64,000 nt of DNA from Posidonia oceanica (lineage: Eukaryota; Streptophyta; Magnoliopsida; Alismatales; Posidoniaceae), in assembly GCA_037176725.1 (NCBI GenBank), contig JAZBRS010000077.1, positions 6,758,001 through 6,822,000 on the forward strand, written 5' to 3'. The notes below the pieces were generated by a model. It was given only the letters and a program-made list of their open reading frames with translations. It did not search any database and was not told the origin of the DNA. Numbering within the stretch: the first letter of the stretch is position 1; every line of letters starts with the position of its first letter. Shown one piece after another: positions 55,301-64,000 of this stretch. The position numbers and the translations under genes are program-made.

Positions 55301-56971
55301 GTTGTTGAAGGCGCTGCTGTTGGTACTGTTGCTGCTGATCGCTGCCTGCTTAGCGAACGTAGAGAGAGCTGGGAAGTTGCCACTCCGCAAAGAACTCTCT
55401 ACGCGCGCTCCAGCTCTGATGAGTGCCGCAAAAGTAGTGACTGGTTGAATGCTAAGCAGAGCTCCGAGAGACGGCTGCGCCCCTTTGATAACGATCTCGA
55501 TAGACTCCTCGTCAGAGGGTCTATCTCGAACCTGAGAGGCAAGGGCGCGCCAACGGCCGACGTACTCCCCAAACGGCTCGCCAGAGTTCTGCTTGATGGC
55601 GATCAAGTCCGCCCTCTTTGGGACAAGATCGAGGTTGAAGGAGTATTGCTCCAGGAACGCCTGACTGAGGTCATTCCAAGTCTTGATGGCTGACATATCG
55701 AGTGATGTGAACCACTTGAGTGCCGGCCCGGTCAAACTCTTCTGGAACAAGCGGATCAGCAACCTCTCGTCAGCCTGAAGCTGAGCGAGATCACCGCAAT
55801 ACGCCTTCAGGTGTGCTACAGGGCAGCCCCTACCATTATACTTCTCGAAGTCCGGGATTTTGAACTTCGGAGGGAGTACCGCCTCTGGAAAGCAGCAGAG
55901 GTCCCGGAATTGGTAGGTCTGGTGCTCGGTACCCTGCACTAGTCGTAGTGCCTTCTCCAAGACGTCCATCCGATTATTGATGGGGTCCGGAATTGCTGCT
56001 GTAGGAGAGGGATCAGCAGGGGTAGTGAGCACATACGCCGAATGGGTCGCACCTAAGTGCTCCTCCGGATCTACCATAGCGTCGCCTGGTGGAGCAACGG
56101 GATGGCCGGCGTATCCGTGCTGGGGGATAGTGTATGCAGGATGCTGGACCTGAGGGAGAGGAGAAGAATAAATGCCATGCTGTGCTGGGATAGGGGGAGG
56201 ATGATGGAGCACCAGTTGCTGTACAGGCGGGGTGCCAGACAGCGAGCCAGTGAGGTACTGGGCTCCAGCCGGTCCAAAGGATTGACCACCAGGAGGAAGT
56301 GGAGCATGCTGTGCCAAGTGTTGTGCAGGGGGAGGCGGTAAACGAGCCCCCATCGTCGGAACCGTGAGCAGTTGCGACGATGGTCGAGGCGGAGGTGCAG
56401 AGGTTGATGCATGAAATGCAGGAACTGGCCTCGGAGGAACCTCAGGAACGACGGGAGTAGAAGAGGGACGAACTGATAGAGCCATGCCCTGCAGTCTCTG
56501 GGCAAGCTCCATCAGGTGCTGGTACTGCGCCTCGGGCGTCTCGCCAGTGGGGACGCTGAAGTGCAGTGCCGGCGGAGGCTGAGAAACAAGTGGCACGGAC
56601 ACAGACTGTCCGGGGGGGAAGGATTCTACAGAAAAGGTCGCAGCAGCGGTGGAAGGGATGTCGAAAGCGACGTATCCCTGGGACGGAGGGGGCAGTGGCG
56701 TCTCCGGAGCGCGAGTAACGGCCATCAAGATAGATTCGGCGACCGGATCCGGAGGAAGGGAGGCTTGCCACTGTCCCGGGGTGTACTGAGAACCTAGAGA
56801 CGTCAGGGGAGGAAACCCTGGCGTCGGAGGGGGAACAAGGGGGACAGAAGGAGCAACCGGAGGGGCCGGAATGGAAACACCCTCCGTGACAGGAGTAAAA
56901 GAAGGCTCACTAACGTACTGGGCCATCGCTGACCTAGAGCGTGTGAGAATAGGGCTGCGACGGGTACTCAA
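52325..56971 (-). CDS. gag-pro: gag-pro of element E (1548 codons)
   Basis: Structural protein and protease of the element. A Pro/Ala/Val-rich N-terminus (1-350); Retrotrans_gag-like domain (about 350-545: YQFRDLC, FEKYNGRGCPVAHL, LTGPALKWFTSLDM, GEPFGEYVGRWRALA); a variant nucleic-acid knuckle CNFH....H......C near 680; protease with VDNGSGLNVCPL near 1080 and GRPWLHKH after it; a G-patch-like stretch (GYIKGTPLGRRGQGIAEP) near 1250; a Ser/Ala/Pro/Gln-rich tail. It ends with TAG at 52327-52325; the next codons ATC ATG stay in frame with pol. Start: 56971 is the longest; MAQ at 56926 is shared with A (12078) and B (23348), but the residues before it (TRS.S.MAQ) are also conserved, so both are possible. 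No stop or frameshift inside, unlike gag of A and B. Confidence 0.93.
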   Translation of the reverse strand: MSTRRSPILTRSRSAMAQYVSEPSFTPVTEGVSIPAPPVAPSVPLVPPPTPGFPPLTSLGSQYTPGQWQASLPPDPVAESILMAVTRAPETPLPPPSQGYVAFDIPSTAAATFSVESFPPGQSVSVPLVSQPPPALHFSVPTGETPEAQYQHLMELAQRLQGMALSVRPSSTPVVPEVPPRPVPAFHASTSAPPPRPSSQLLTVPTMGARLPPPPAQHLAQHAPLPPGGQSFGPAGAQYLTGSLSGTPPVQQLVLHHPPPIPAQHGIYSSPLPQVQHPAYTIPQHGYAGHPVAPPGDAMVDPEEHLGATHSAYVLTTPADPSPTAAIPDPINNRMDVLEKALRLVQGTEHQTYQFRDLCCFPEAVLPPKFKIPDFEKYNGRGCPVAHLKAYCGDLAQLQADERLLIRLFQKSLTGPALKWFTSLDMSAIKTWNDLSQAFLEQYSFNLDLVPKRADLIAIKQNSGEPFGEYVGRWRALASQVRDRPSDEESIEIVIKGAQPSLGALLSIQPVTTFAALIRAGARVESSLRSGNFPALSTFAKQAAISSNSTNSSAFNNNNSGSNNNRPKRKDSPKPAVAFVDSPAAPVRLPSRPAPAQMVYAPAPRNPHTPHITTTARPVYPAAPVQQGSHPRQRRPPAERRNFTPLVEPLTDILPKVASLLKFPEVRLPPSPLPHWFRPDLFCNFHRSVGHSTSTDNCFSLRNAIQDLIESGTIVIDTHEAPTQARTHASAPPTVPPHSGIVRQPLPEHSYPGGAGTSGVHSVLPSGPATSIVDPSDLISDISEPFPVSLYLAAVAGSESGIHLVRPRARPERPLAPPAMLPRTQSPVHLLARAQPSSPIHLLGQPQLHLLGRPQPAPAFPPQQPYPIDRPQHLVGPPVTPPVLAAHAPVVIDLTLDTHRVLYSYATEMCAEVTRSGRIYRPPAPAPRPTHPGPVTPPPSGQPLADPTPDQPVASQAPSQPVVTQLPATTPVEPARITPPAARRSQPKADLTSQLKKVKADISIWDLIHTSAEHREAFLRVFQAARVSQSIEPFALESMVGLIAEPQVISFTSDELPPAGINHNQPLFVTVQFKNFRIPLTLVDNGSGLNVCPLRTATKLGFKAEDITPAVKGMTAFDNTHHDALGILIIPLAIGPVVFDVEFYVVDLKPNFNLLLGRPWLHKHQVLPSTLHRMIKYRRGDVVIVVMAENFEKEQIEAVSPVSSQSIPFDPETSEALYRVNRCEPVNFVPDLERVNSLTVHNNPFRMVENVCHRWGYIKGTPLGRRGQGIAEPIVAVERRKSEGLGYKPKLNEDHCFQLRAHALAIPRDLTNFTSAGILGSTDYQATAPAEDWVCIEDYYSDEEQSDATEAVPISSAETVVRAEAPQSVYLAPPLAETVGSSAGPVANASSHPFPATSAPQEQSAAVQETETLLLAEPSMLPAVTDTSVPLPPSLEGQSINSVSSVAQLAPSASSSGMQLAQSAPHSPDNLQQLSWQDPMASEAALSQLRPDTKGQLSTTLSGPLSPSKSTPAYSPAVTLEAYTSAAPLACLFGPSTSELPSADAPVN

Positions 56972-58241
56972 GCTGTGAGTCCTACGAGGAGCTATCGTCG
57001 CAAATGCGGATAGCTCAGAGGGGGGAATGGTCGCAAACTAAGTCGCAAAAAGGGCGTCAACGAGGGTCGATACTCGAGCTTTGGCGAAGGGAAACTCACT
57101 TACCGATCACGCTGACACAACAGAAGGAAATTAGGGTTAGAAACTAAAAGATGAATGCAAATGAGTTAGTTAAGTGGCATGAATGATGTGCATGCTTTCT
57201 AGTATGCCCCCTTACCTAACTAGTGTTTCCTAGCAAGGCTGTCTACTCCGGGTATCCCTGGGTGTACGGGTCACCAACTCAGGTCAGAAAAAGTAGGTCC
57301 CCTGTCTAACTCCCGGCCCAAAGCTCAGGTAATGACAGGGTGGTGTGTTAGTGGCCTCTACCCCGCCAAAGCGTGGGTGGTACCCTCTACTAACACCGAC
57401 ACGACCCTCGGACAAGGAGGGGACGGACCGACCAACTTATGCCACGCCCAAAGTAGTGGAACAAGAGGCCGGAACCGTCCTTCGCAGACTAGTAGGTGGA
57501 CTCAGAGGAGAAGAATGCATGCCCTATATGATGCTTATGCAAAATGATTAGAGTTTTTTATCTTGCACATTTTATTAACCAAAGGGGGTGAAGGATTGTT
57601 TGTAGTCTCTAATTACCCCTAGAAGTTTCTTTTACTTGCATTTTTTAGTTAATCATGGGGGAAGCAGACAAGTCTCTACTATCCTAAGCATGGCAAGTGC
57701 AAAAGGGAAGAAAATCAGTCAAGCATGGCAGGCAAACAATCATACAACATAACAAAAGGCAGGTTCATGGCATGTGCGAGTGTTTGTGAACATGATGGTG
57801 AAAAAGAAACATTCATCAAGTCAAAAGGCATGTAAGCATAGTATGTGCGTGTGTAGTGGCATAGCAAGGGTGTAAAAGAAGCATTCAACATCCAAAAAGC
57901 ATGTATTTTAGCCAAACAAAGTATGTAGACATGTGATGTGCAAGAATTAAAGCAATAATAAGCAAGTAAGGTAAAGCAAGGTGAAAGTAAGCAGACTGTA
58001 AAAGAAATAGGAGCATAAGCAAGGCAAGAAGTAAATAAACAAGCAAAGGAGCAAAGCCAAGCAAAAGAAGGCGCAAACCGAGGCAAAAGAGGTGCAAAAC
58101 CTAAGCAAAGTAGCTACGAAGCGACTTGCTAGGAGTTTGCACAGAAAAGCGAGCAAAACAGGCGAAGAAGGCACACAAGGCAGACAAAACTACAAAACAA
58201 GCGAGCGAAAAGCCGAAAACGAAAGCCGGAGTCTAGTCTAG
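56972..58241 (-). other. 5' leader of element E (PBS to gag)
   Basis: Non-coding. The block 57180-57560 is conserved with A (12290-12650) and includes GTGTTAGT (57345-57352) facing ACTAACAC (57389-57396), an 8-bp stem. Near 57112-57127 a minus-strand TTCTGTTGTGTCAG looks like a 3' splice site, followed 8 bases on by G|GTAAGTGAG, a donor-like site. The part 57560-58240 is A-rich with GCAAG and AAGCA words. A packaging or splicing role is inferred. Confidence 0.6.
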
Positions 58242-58259
58242 TCCCCAGCAGAGTCGCCA
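58242..58259 (-). promoter_or_regulatory. Primer binding site of element E
   Basis: The minus strand reads TGGCGACTCTGCTGGGGA, one base after the 5' LTR. The 3' end of a tRNA ending ...GAGTCGCCA would pair with it; tRNA-Arg is the reported Ogre primer (from memory). Confidence 0.82.
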
Positions 58260-58903
58260 CTGTAGCGATCCCGATCGGAATCAGGCTCGCTAATCCAGCG
58301 GCGATTGAGATCCGAGGAAGAGGCTCAACTCGAAAACACTTGAAATCGAGGAGAAAAAGGAACGATAAGACAAATCAGAGTCGCCACCACGTCTATTAAC
58401 GGAAGACGAGGAAAACCGGGGTAATGCGTGAATTAACGCGCAAAACCGAGCAAGAAATGCAAAGCAAAGCAATGCAAAGGAAAACAAATGCAAACAAATG
58501 CAAATGAGATGACTCTAGCCTAGGATAAGGGCAGTACGGTCATTGCGGGCCAAAAGACAGGGTAAGGACTCCTGTTACGTGCGGGGAAGGTATTAGGCAC
58601 CCCCGACACGCCCGAAAATCGGTCTTTCTAGGCTTACGCTCGCATACGCAAAAAAATGCAGGATTGAATGCCTATGTGCCTATAAATGCCTGAATGAATG
58701 CTCAAGGTGTGCTCTAAGTGGGAAGAAACAGAGCAAGGAAGTAAACGTGCTCTCTAAGTGCTCAGCTACGCTGTCCGTGTTCCGAATTAGGCGAAACCTA
58801 GCTCGTGAGAACTCCAGACAGTAAGCATCACAGCCCTATATGCAAATGCAAGCGAGAAAACAAAACAGCGAGAAAACCATGCAATGCGATCGACATGCAA
58901 GGG

Positions 58904-59224
58904 AAAACGGCGCAAAACACGCAAAACGAGGCGAGAAATGAACAACGCACGCAAAACGATGCAAAAGAGCGAAAACGGCACGCAAAACGAGCAGAAAACA
59001 AGGCAGCACGCAAAACGAGACAAGAGAGCAGGAAGGCACGCAAAACAGGACGAGAAAACAGAATGGCACGCAAAACGGAGCGAAAGAATAAAACCGGCAC
59101 GCAAAACAGGCGAGAAAGCAAGGCGGCGCGCGAAACAAGGCAAGAAAACAGGAGGACACGCAAAACGGTGCCAAAACGAGAGCGGGCACGCGGAACGGTG
59201 CCAAAACATCGAAGCAAAAACCTC
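58904..59224 (-). repeat. Minisatellite in the 5' LTR of E
   Basis: Same unit and number as at 36740-37060, with several point differences between the two copies. Confidence 0.85.
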
Positions 59225-61244
59225 GGAAAAGCCATGCAAATGCAAGAATGCAGAAAGAGATTAGAAGAGGCCAAAGGGGAGTCAAAACAACGTGTGTGTA
59301 AGAACAGACGTCGTTTAGTACCACTCAGAGTAGGTGTGAGGACCTACGGAGGGGAGAGGGGGCAAACGGAGGGATTACCACCTCTTTGCGACTGTTTCCC
59401 GCTAAACCATTCCACGGTGTGTCTCGCATGCTGCCCAAAGCTCGTGATGCGATCGGATCGTGGAAAAGGGGGAAGAAAGTCACATAAAGTGGCAAATCCA
59501 GGGAGAACGCAACACAAAACACACGGGGAAACGCGAAACGAGGATTTGAATAGACAAGCAGAAAGGGGAAGTCCTATTCTACATGCTTAAAGAGACAGAA
59601 AGCGAAAACAAGGAAAACTGTGCAAGTGGCATGCAAATGAATGCAATGCAGGGGTTCAAGAGGACATACCTGGAGATCCGGGAGCCTGATCTGAAATCTA
59701 TCTAGTCCATGCTGAAGAGCGCTTCGCTGCGGTCGCCTGGGCAGCTTACTTGAGAAGATCCAACGGCCGGATCAGAAGATATCGCAGCTCCAAGGCAGAA
59801 GGGCCAGAACAGGGGAGAAGAACAGCTCTAGGTGTTCAGGAGGTCCTAGGGATGTGTAAAAGGTCCTCCCAAGTGAAACGGAGCTAAAAGTGCTTAGTGT
59901 GTGCAAGAAGATGCTAATATGCAAGACTAAATGGATGCAGAATGCATGCAGAAGTAAGAAAAAGGAAAGAGAAGTAACTTGGGAAAAACCAGGAGTTCAG
60001 AAAGCATTTTGAAAAAGAAAGGGACTAAAAATGCAAATTTCCCAGAAAACAGGGGCCTACAGGAAAGGGTTTTGAAAACAGGGGAGGACAGAGGTCCATT
60101 TGGCGAAAAACTAGGCTCAGAGTGGTGTTTTAAAAAGAGGGTATGCTTTAAAAGGGGTTTTAAAACCAAAAGGAAGGCAGAATGCAATTTTGAAAAAAAC
60201 TAGGGTCTAAAATGCAAATTTTCCAGAAAACAGGGTTCTGGGGAGTCCGGGAATACTAGTGGAAGGTCTTTATGCAATTTGGTAGGCATAGGAGCTAGAA
60301 TGCAACCTAGGGGCAAAATGGTCTTTTCACATGATTTTTTAAAAGGTGCAGGGACCTATGTGTGATTTTAAAATCATGCAGGGGTCAAATATGCAATTTT
60401 ATATGGTAAATATGCTCTGAAAACACCGAAGAGGACTGATGTGCAATTTTTAAAAAGATCAGGGTCAAAAATGCAATGCAATAAGCTAAAAATGCATGCA
60501 AGAGCTACTGTCCATTTAAAATGGACCTAAATGCAAATATGCAAAAACAGGGGGGAAAATATGCAATGCAGTATGCAAAAATAAAAAAATAAATCCTAAG
60601 TTCTACAGTGCATGGGACTTAAATGCAAAAATAAAAACATGCAGGGGGCCAGAATGCAATGCAGTATGGTAAAATGAATGCGATTAAATTAACTGATTTA
60701 AGACAGGACCTAAGTGCAAAAATTAAAAACAGAGGGACTAAACTACAAAATATTATAACAGCACAGCACAGTGAATGGACCAACTTGCAAATACTGAAAA
60801 CCATAAACAGATTATGCAATTTAATATGATTTTGATTTAAAAACACAGCAGATTAAATGAAATAAGGACTGGAATGTAAAATGACAGAAACTTAAACCAA
60901 ATATGCAATATTTACTTAAAAACTTTAGCTAGAATAAAATAAATGCACAGTAACTGGTCGACGGCGACGAGTACTGTAGCAGAACGCCGGCAGTACTCGT
61001 GGCCGCTGACAGGGGAGGCTGAGGAGGCGCGGGGGGGCGGAGAACGACGTCGGCGATCGTCCGGAGCTCTGGGAACGGTCCGGAGCTCGCCCTGTTGGCG
61101 GGAGTGTCCGGAGGAAGAGCAGCCGGCGCCGGAGAAGGAGACCTGTCCGGCGAGCTGCTGCGGCGTCCGGGAGGCTCGGAGCTTGGTTCTGACCAGCGGA
61201 AAAGCAGCAGGAGGAGAAGAGAGAGCGAGGGTGGGCGAGAAGTA

Positions 61245-61246
61245 CC
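61245..61246 (-). promoter_or_regulatory. Candidate 5' splice donor in the 5' LTR of E
   Basis: CCACAG|GTACTT. With the acceptor-like site at 57112 it would give a leader intron of about 4.1 kb that includes U5 and the PBS. Confidence 0.35.
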
Positions 61247-64000
61247 TGTGGTCGTGTCCGGAAGGCGCTCCCGACCTCGGCAATGTCGGAGTCGGCCGGA
61301 GCTCGTCGTCCGGTTGCTGCAGAGGATGCTGGTGGCTCGCGGTGGTCCGGACGTCCTCAAGATGACGCTCCGAAGCTTCTCCAGCGGTCAGGAGGGACCT
61401 CAGCTGCTCGGACGAGAGATCGGCGTTTGTGGGTTCTGAGGATACTGCCGGAGGTGGGGGGGGTTGTTGCTGCTTGTCCGGTGGAGTGGAGCCCTCCGGG
61501 AGGAAGCTGGGGGTCTGAGGAGTCGATCTGGATGCTCGGAGAAGATTTCTGGAAGGTGTGGAGTGGACTTGGAGCTAGGTCGAAATTCTGGTCTGGAGGT
61601 GTCACAGGTGTTTGTTGTGGAATTTAAGGGCTGGGGTGGATGGTTGGGTTCGAGGGCGGAGGCTCTGGAAAAGTGGTGGATCAAGGATTGTCGGGGTGGA
61701 TTTTGGGAGAAGGCTGTATGCTGAGGCGATGGGAATTGTGAAGTGAGTTGCGTTGGGTTGCAGGTTGAGGTCAGGTGGTTTCTGGGAGGTTTCAGGTAGC
61801 GGAAGGGCAATGGGACGGTGGAGGATGAAGGCCAGGTGTTGGGTGAAATTTAGGAAGCAATGGGGAGAAGTGTGGAGGCTGGGAGTGGTGTTGGGTTACT
61901 GGAACAGAAGGAGGAGGATTTTCCGGAGATTGAAGAGGGAATTGGAGAAGGTTCTGATGTGGGGATTCCTCTGGAATTGGGATCTCTCTCCGGGATGCCA
62001 AGGACTCTCCAACACTCCCTTCTGCTCTCTCTTCTCACTCTGGAATTGGAAGAAATGCAGAGGAGAAGGAAGGTGGCACAGGTAGGAAAAAGTTGGGAAT
62101 TCTAGTCTCTCTCAGGTTGGGTTCTCTCTGATTGCTCACTCTGGATCGCTCTCTCTCTTGGATGGCAAAAGGCGATCGAAGGAGGGGAATTCTGGATGCT
62201 TATATCAGGCCGAGGGCTGCCGGAGCGCGTGCTGGAGACTTTTGAATCCCTCCGGCGCGAGTACTGCAGCTGAAAGGAGACGGATGCCGGCGAGACGACA
62301 GGCAATTAAAGCCTCCCGGAATCGGTGCTGAGACAGGAGAGAGCGGCGAGACGCTGTTGCATGATCTGATGGAGAGGGAGCTTGAAATTTAAAAAGGAGA
62401 GGGAGGACTGTTGGCAGCAGCTCGCGGGAAGAAAGAAAATCAGTGGAAGCGCGGGGAAGAAGAAGGAGGAGAAGGAAGCGGGCCGGACTGCTGCGGGCCG
62501 AAAGAAAAAAAAGAAAAAAAGAAGAAACGGGCCGGATTGAGCCCAGTAAGGAAAGAAAGAAAGAAAGAAAGAAGGAAGAGAGAGAGGGTAGAATGGGGAA
62601 TAAAATAGGTAAAAATAAACTAAAAATAAGTAAAAATATTAGAAGAGTTTTGCTGTAGATTAGGATTTTAATTAAGATTTTTAATGGTTATTTTGAGTTG
62701 ATTAATGTGTTTTAGGCTTGATTAGGGTTTTAGGGCTTTGGTTTTGTTTTTAATTGATTTTTACTTGATTAAATGTTTGTTAAACCTTTTTTAAATTGTT
62801 TTAAAAATTGTATTTCGCTTGTTGGACACTTAGGATATTAATTAGGATTTTTTAGGATTTATTTCGTATTAATTAGGGTTGGTTTTTGGTTCTTAAGCTT
62901 TAGTCTTTTTAGGGTTTTTTCCTTTTAAGTCTTTCAAGTTATGCTTGGATTTTTATTTATTGGTTTTTTCTTGAAGTTTTTAGTTGGATTTTTCCAGTTT
63001 GATAGGGTGTTTTTTAGGTCTTTCAGATGTGTTTTTCTTTTCTTTTTTAATTAAGTTTTTAACTTGTTTTTCTTATGTTTATTAGGTTAAGTCTTTTGCC
63101 TTCTCTAATCACTTGTTTTAGTATTTGATTTTTAATTCTTCTTTTTAGGTCTTGTCTTTTAATTCTTCTGATGGGGTTTTTATTTTTGGTGGGTTTTGAT
63201 TTTATTTTAGCTTTTTCCTTGATTTTTCAGTGTTTTCTTTTGATTTGTTTTGCATTTTTTAGTTTGCATGTTCGGTTTTCTTTTTAGTTTGATTAAGTTA
63301 AGTTTAAGTTGTTAATTGCTTGTTTAACATTTTTTAATTGTTTTTCTTAGGGTTCTGATTTGTTTCTTTTATATTTTGGGGTTTTACAGATTTTTAGGGG
63401 TTTTCATGGATTTTTGCAAAAGGAAAAAAAGGAAAAGAGAAGGAGGAAAGAAATGGAAAAAAAGAGGGAGATAAAAGGAAAAAAGGATAGGTTGGAGGAA
63501 AACGATTTTTAAAAATTCAGAAAAAGTGTTAAAAATAAAGTAAAAATAGGGATAAGATAGAGGAAGGATAGAAGCACAGAGGGGGCCCACAGCCAGACCA
63601 AAAAAAGGATGAGAAGGGGATGAAAAGAGAGATGATAATCTGGAGAGAGAGAGGAGAGAGAAAATGATAATCCCGGAGAGAGAAAAGGATAATTTGGGTG
63701 AAGGAGGGTCTTAATGGTCTTGGAATGGGGTGAGAATTGGTGAGTGGGTAGTCTAGGATTTAAAGTCTTGGGTCTGAAGTTTGGGTTTAATTCTAAGGGG
63801 GTTTTGGAGGGGTTTCAAGGTGTAGAAGAAGGGTAGTCTCACCTAAGTTTTCTAGGGTTTTCAAGGATGGATTGGGTTTGGAAATTTCCAGGTTTTTGGG
63901 TAGGTTTGTTGAGTGGATAGTAGTGGGTTTCCCTATGGATTTTGGTTAGGTTTTGAGGTTGGGAAGAGGGGTAAAGGTTTAGGTCAAGACAGGCTGTTTT

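Larger units (their letters stand above)
36097..64000 (-). mobile_element. Element E: near-complete giant Tat-group LTR retrotransposon (about 28 kb)
   Basis: LTRs at 36097-41955 and 58261 to beyond 64000 are nearly identical (offset 22164 bp at one end, 22151 at the last base). In sense order: 5' LTR, PBS, 1.27-kb leader, gag-pro, amber codon, pol, spacer, DUF7745-like ORF, hairpin and tandem arrays, polypurine tract, 3' LTR. There is no extra ORF between the leader and gag, unlike classical Ogre (from recall), so the exact Tat sublineage is unsettled. Only about 0.1 kb of the 5' LTR is missing. Its coding part carries one stop and one frameshift, so this copy is probably not autonomous. Confidence 0.95.
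58261..64000 (-). repeat. 5' LTR of element E (about 0.1 kb missing at the window edge)
   Basis: Same organisation as 36097-41955. U5 motif complement at 58377-58388, conserved block at about 58561-58616, minisatellite at 58904-59224, GC-rich block at 60950-61440, donor-like site at 61245, microsatellite near 62548. By offset it should end at about 64106. Confidence 0.95.

Overview
The window is plant nuclear DNA made almost entirely of nested LTR retrotransposons of the Ty3/gypsy (Metaviridae) Tat/Ogre group. I see no convincing host gene, tRNA, rRNA or CRISPR array. The Tat assignment rests on one well-preserved element, whose polymerase carries RT, a degenerate first RNase H, a second RNase H with its own D-E-D-D residues, and a DX35E integrase, and whose protease has a DNGSGLN active site. 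LTRs of 2.5 to 5.9 kb, an element of about 28 kb and repeated nesting suggest a large, repeat-rich plant genome. The species cannot be named from this sequence. All elements except solo LTR C lie on the minus strand. || Layout: (A) 1-15682, a minus-strand element with LTRs at <1-1587 and 13186-15682. It keeps a decayed gag and a structured 3' region but has no recognisable protease, RT or integrase. Solo LTR D (5474-10057) sits inside its gag. (B) 15683-16114 plus 21429-23606, gag of a second minus-strand element, split by solo LTR C (plus strand, 16115-21428, perfect 5-bp target duplication GACAG) and cut on its left by A. (B/F) the LTR at 23607-26393 has the PBS/gag side of B on its left and the polypurine tract of element F on its right. 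(F) 26394-32158, the 3' part of an element carrying repeat arrays and two captured host-type genes in antisense: a five-exon plant-mobile-domain gene and a DUF7745-like gene, both decayed. (H) 32159-36096, a 3' LTR and a stub of internal sequence. (E) 36097 to beyond 64000, a young giant with LTRs that look about 99% identical, gag-pro and pol in one frame broken by one amber codon, a one-base frameshift near the integrase C-terminus, a sense DUF7745-like ORF, and about 3.3 kb of tandem hairpin arrays before its 3' LTR. || Observations I consider most worth follow-up: (1) the 3' non-coding regions of A, E and F carry arrays of small hairpins whose stems change in a compensatory way while the loops stay fixed; (2) every LTR carries, in U5, a second copy of the PBS core; (3) each LTR family has a 5' splice-donor-like site at a comparable position, which suggests a leader intron that would remove U5 and the PBS; (4) LTRs of different families contain unrelated sequences with the same architecture of dispersed paired inverted repeats; (5) F carries an intron-containing gene in antisense, while E carries a relative of its neighbour in sense. 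Positions and motifs were read by eye; family names come from recall of domain families, not from searches.
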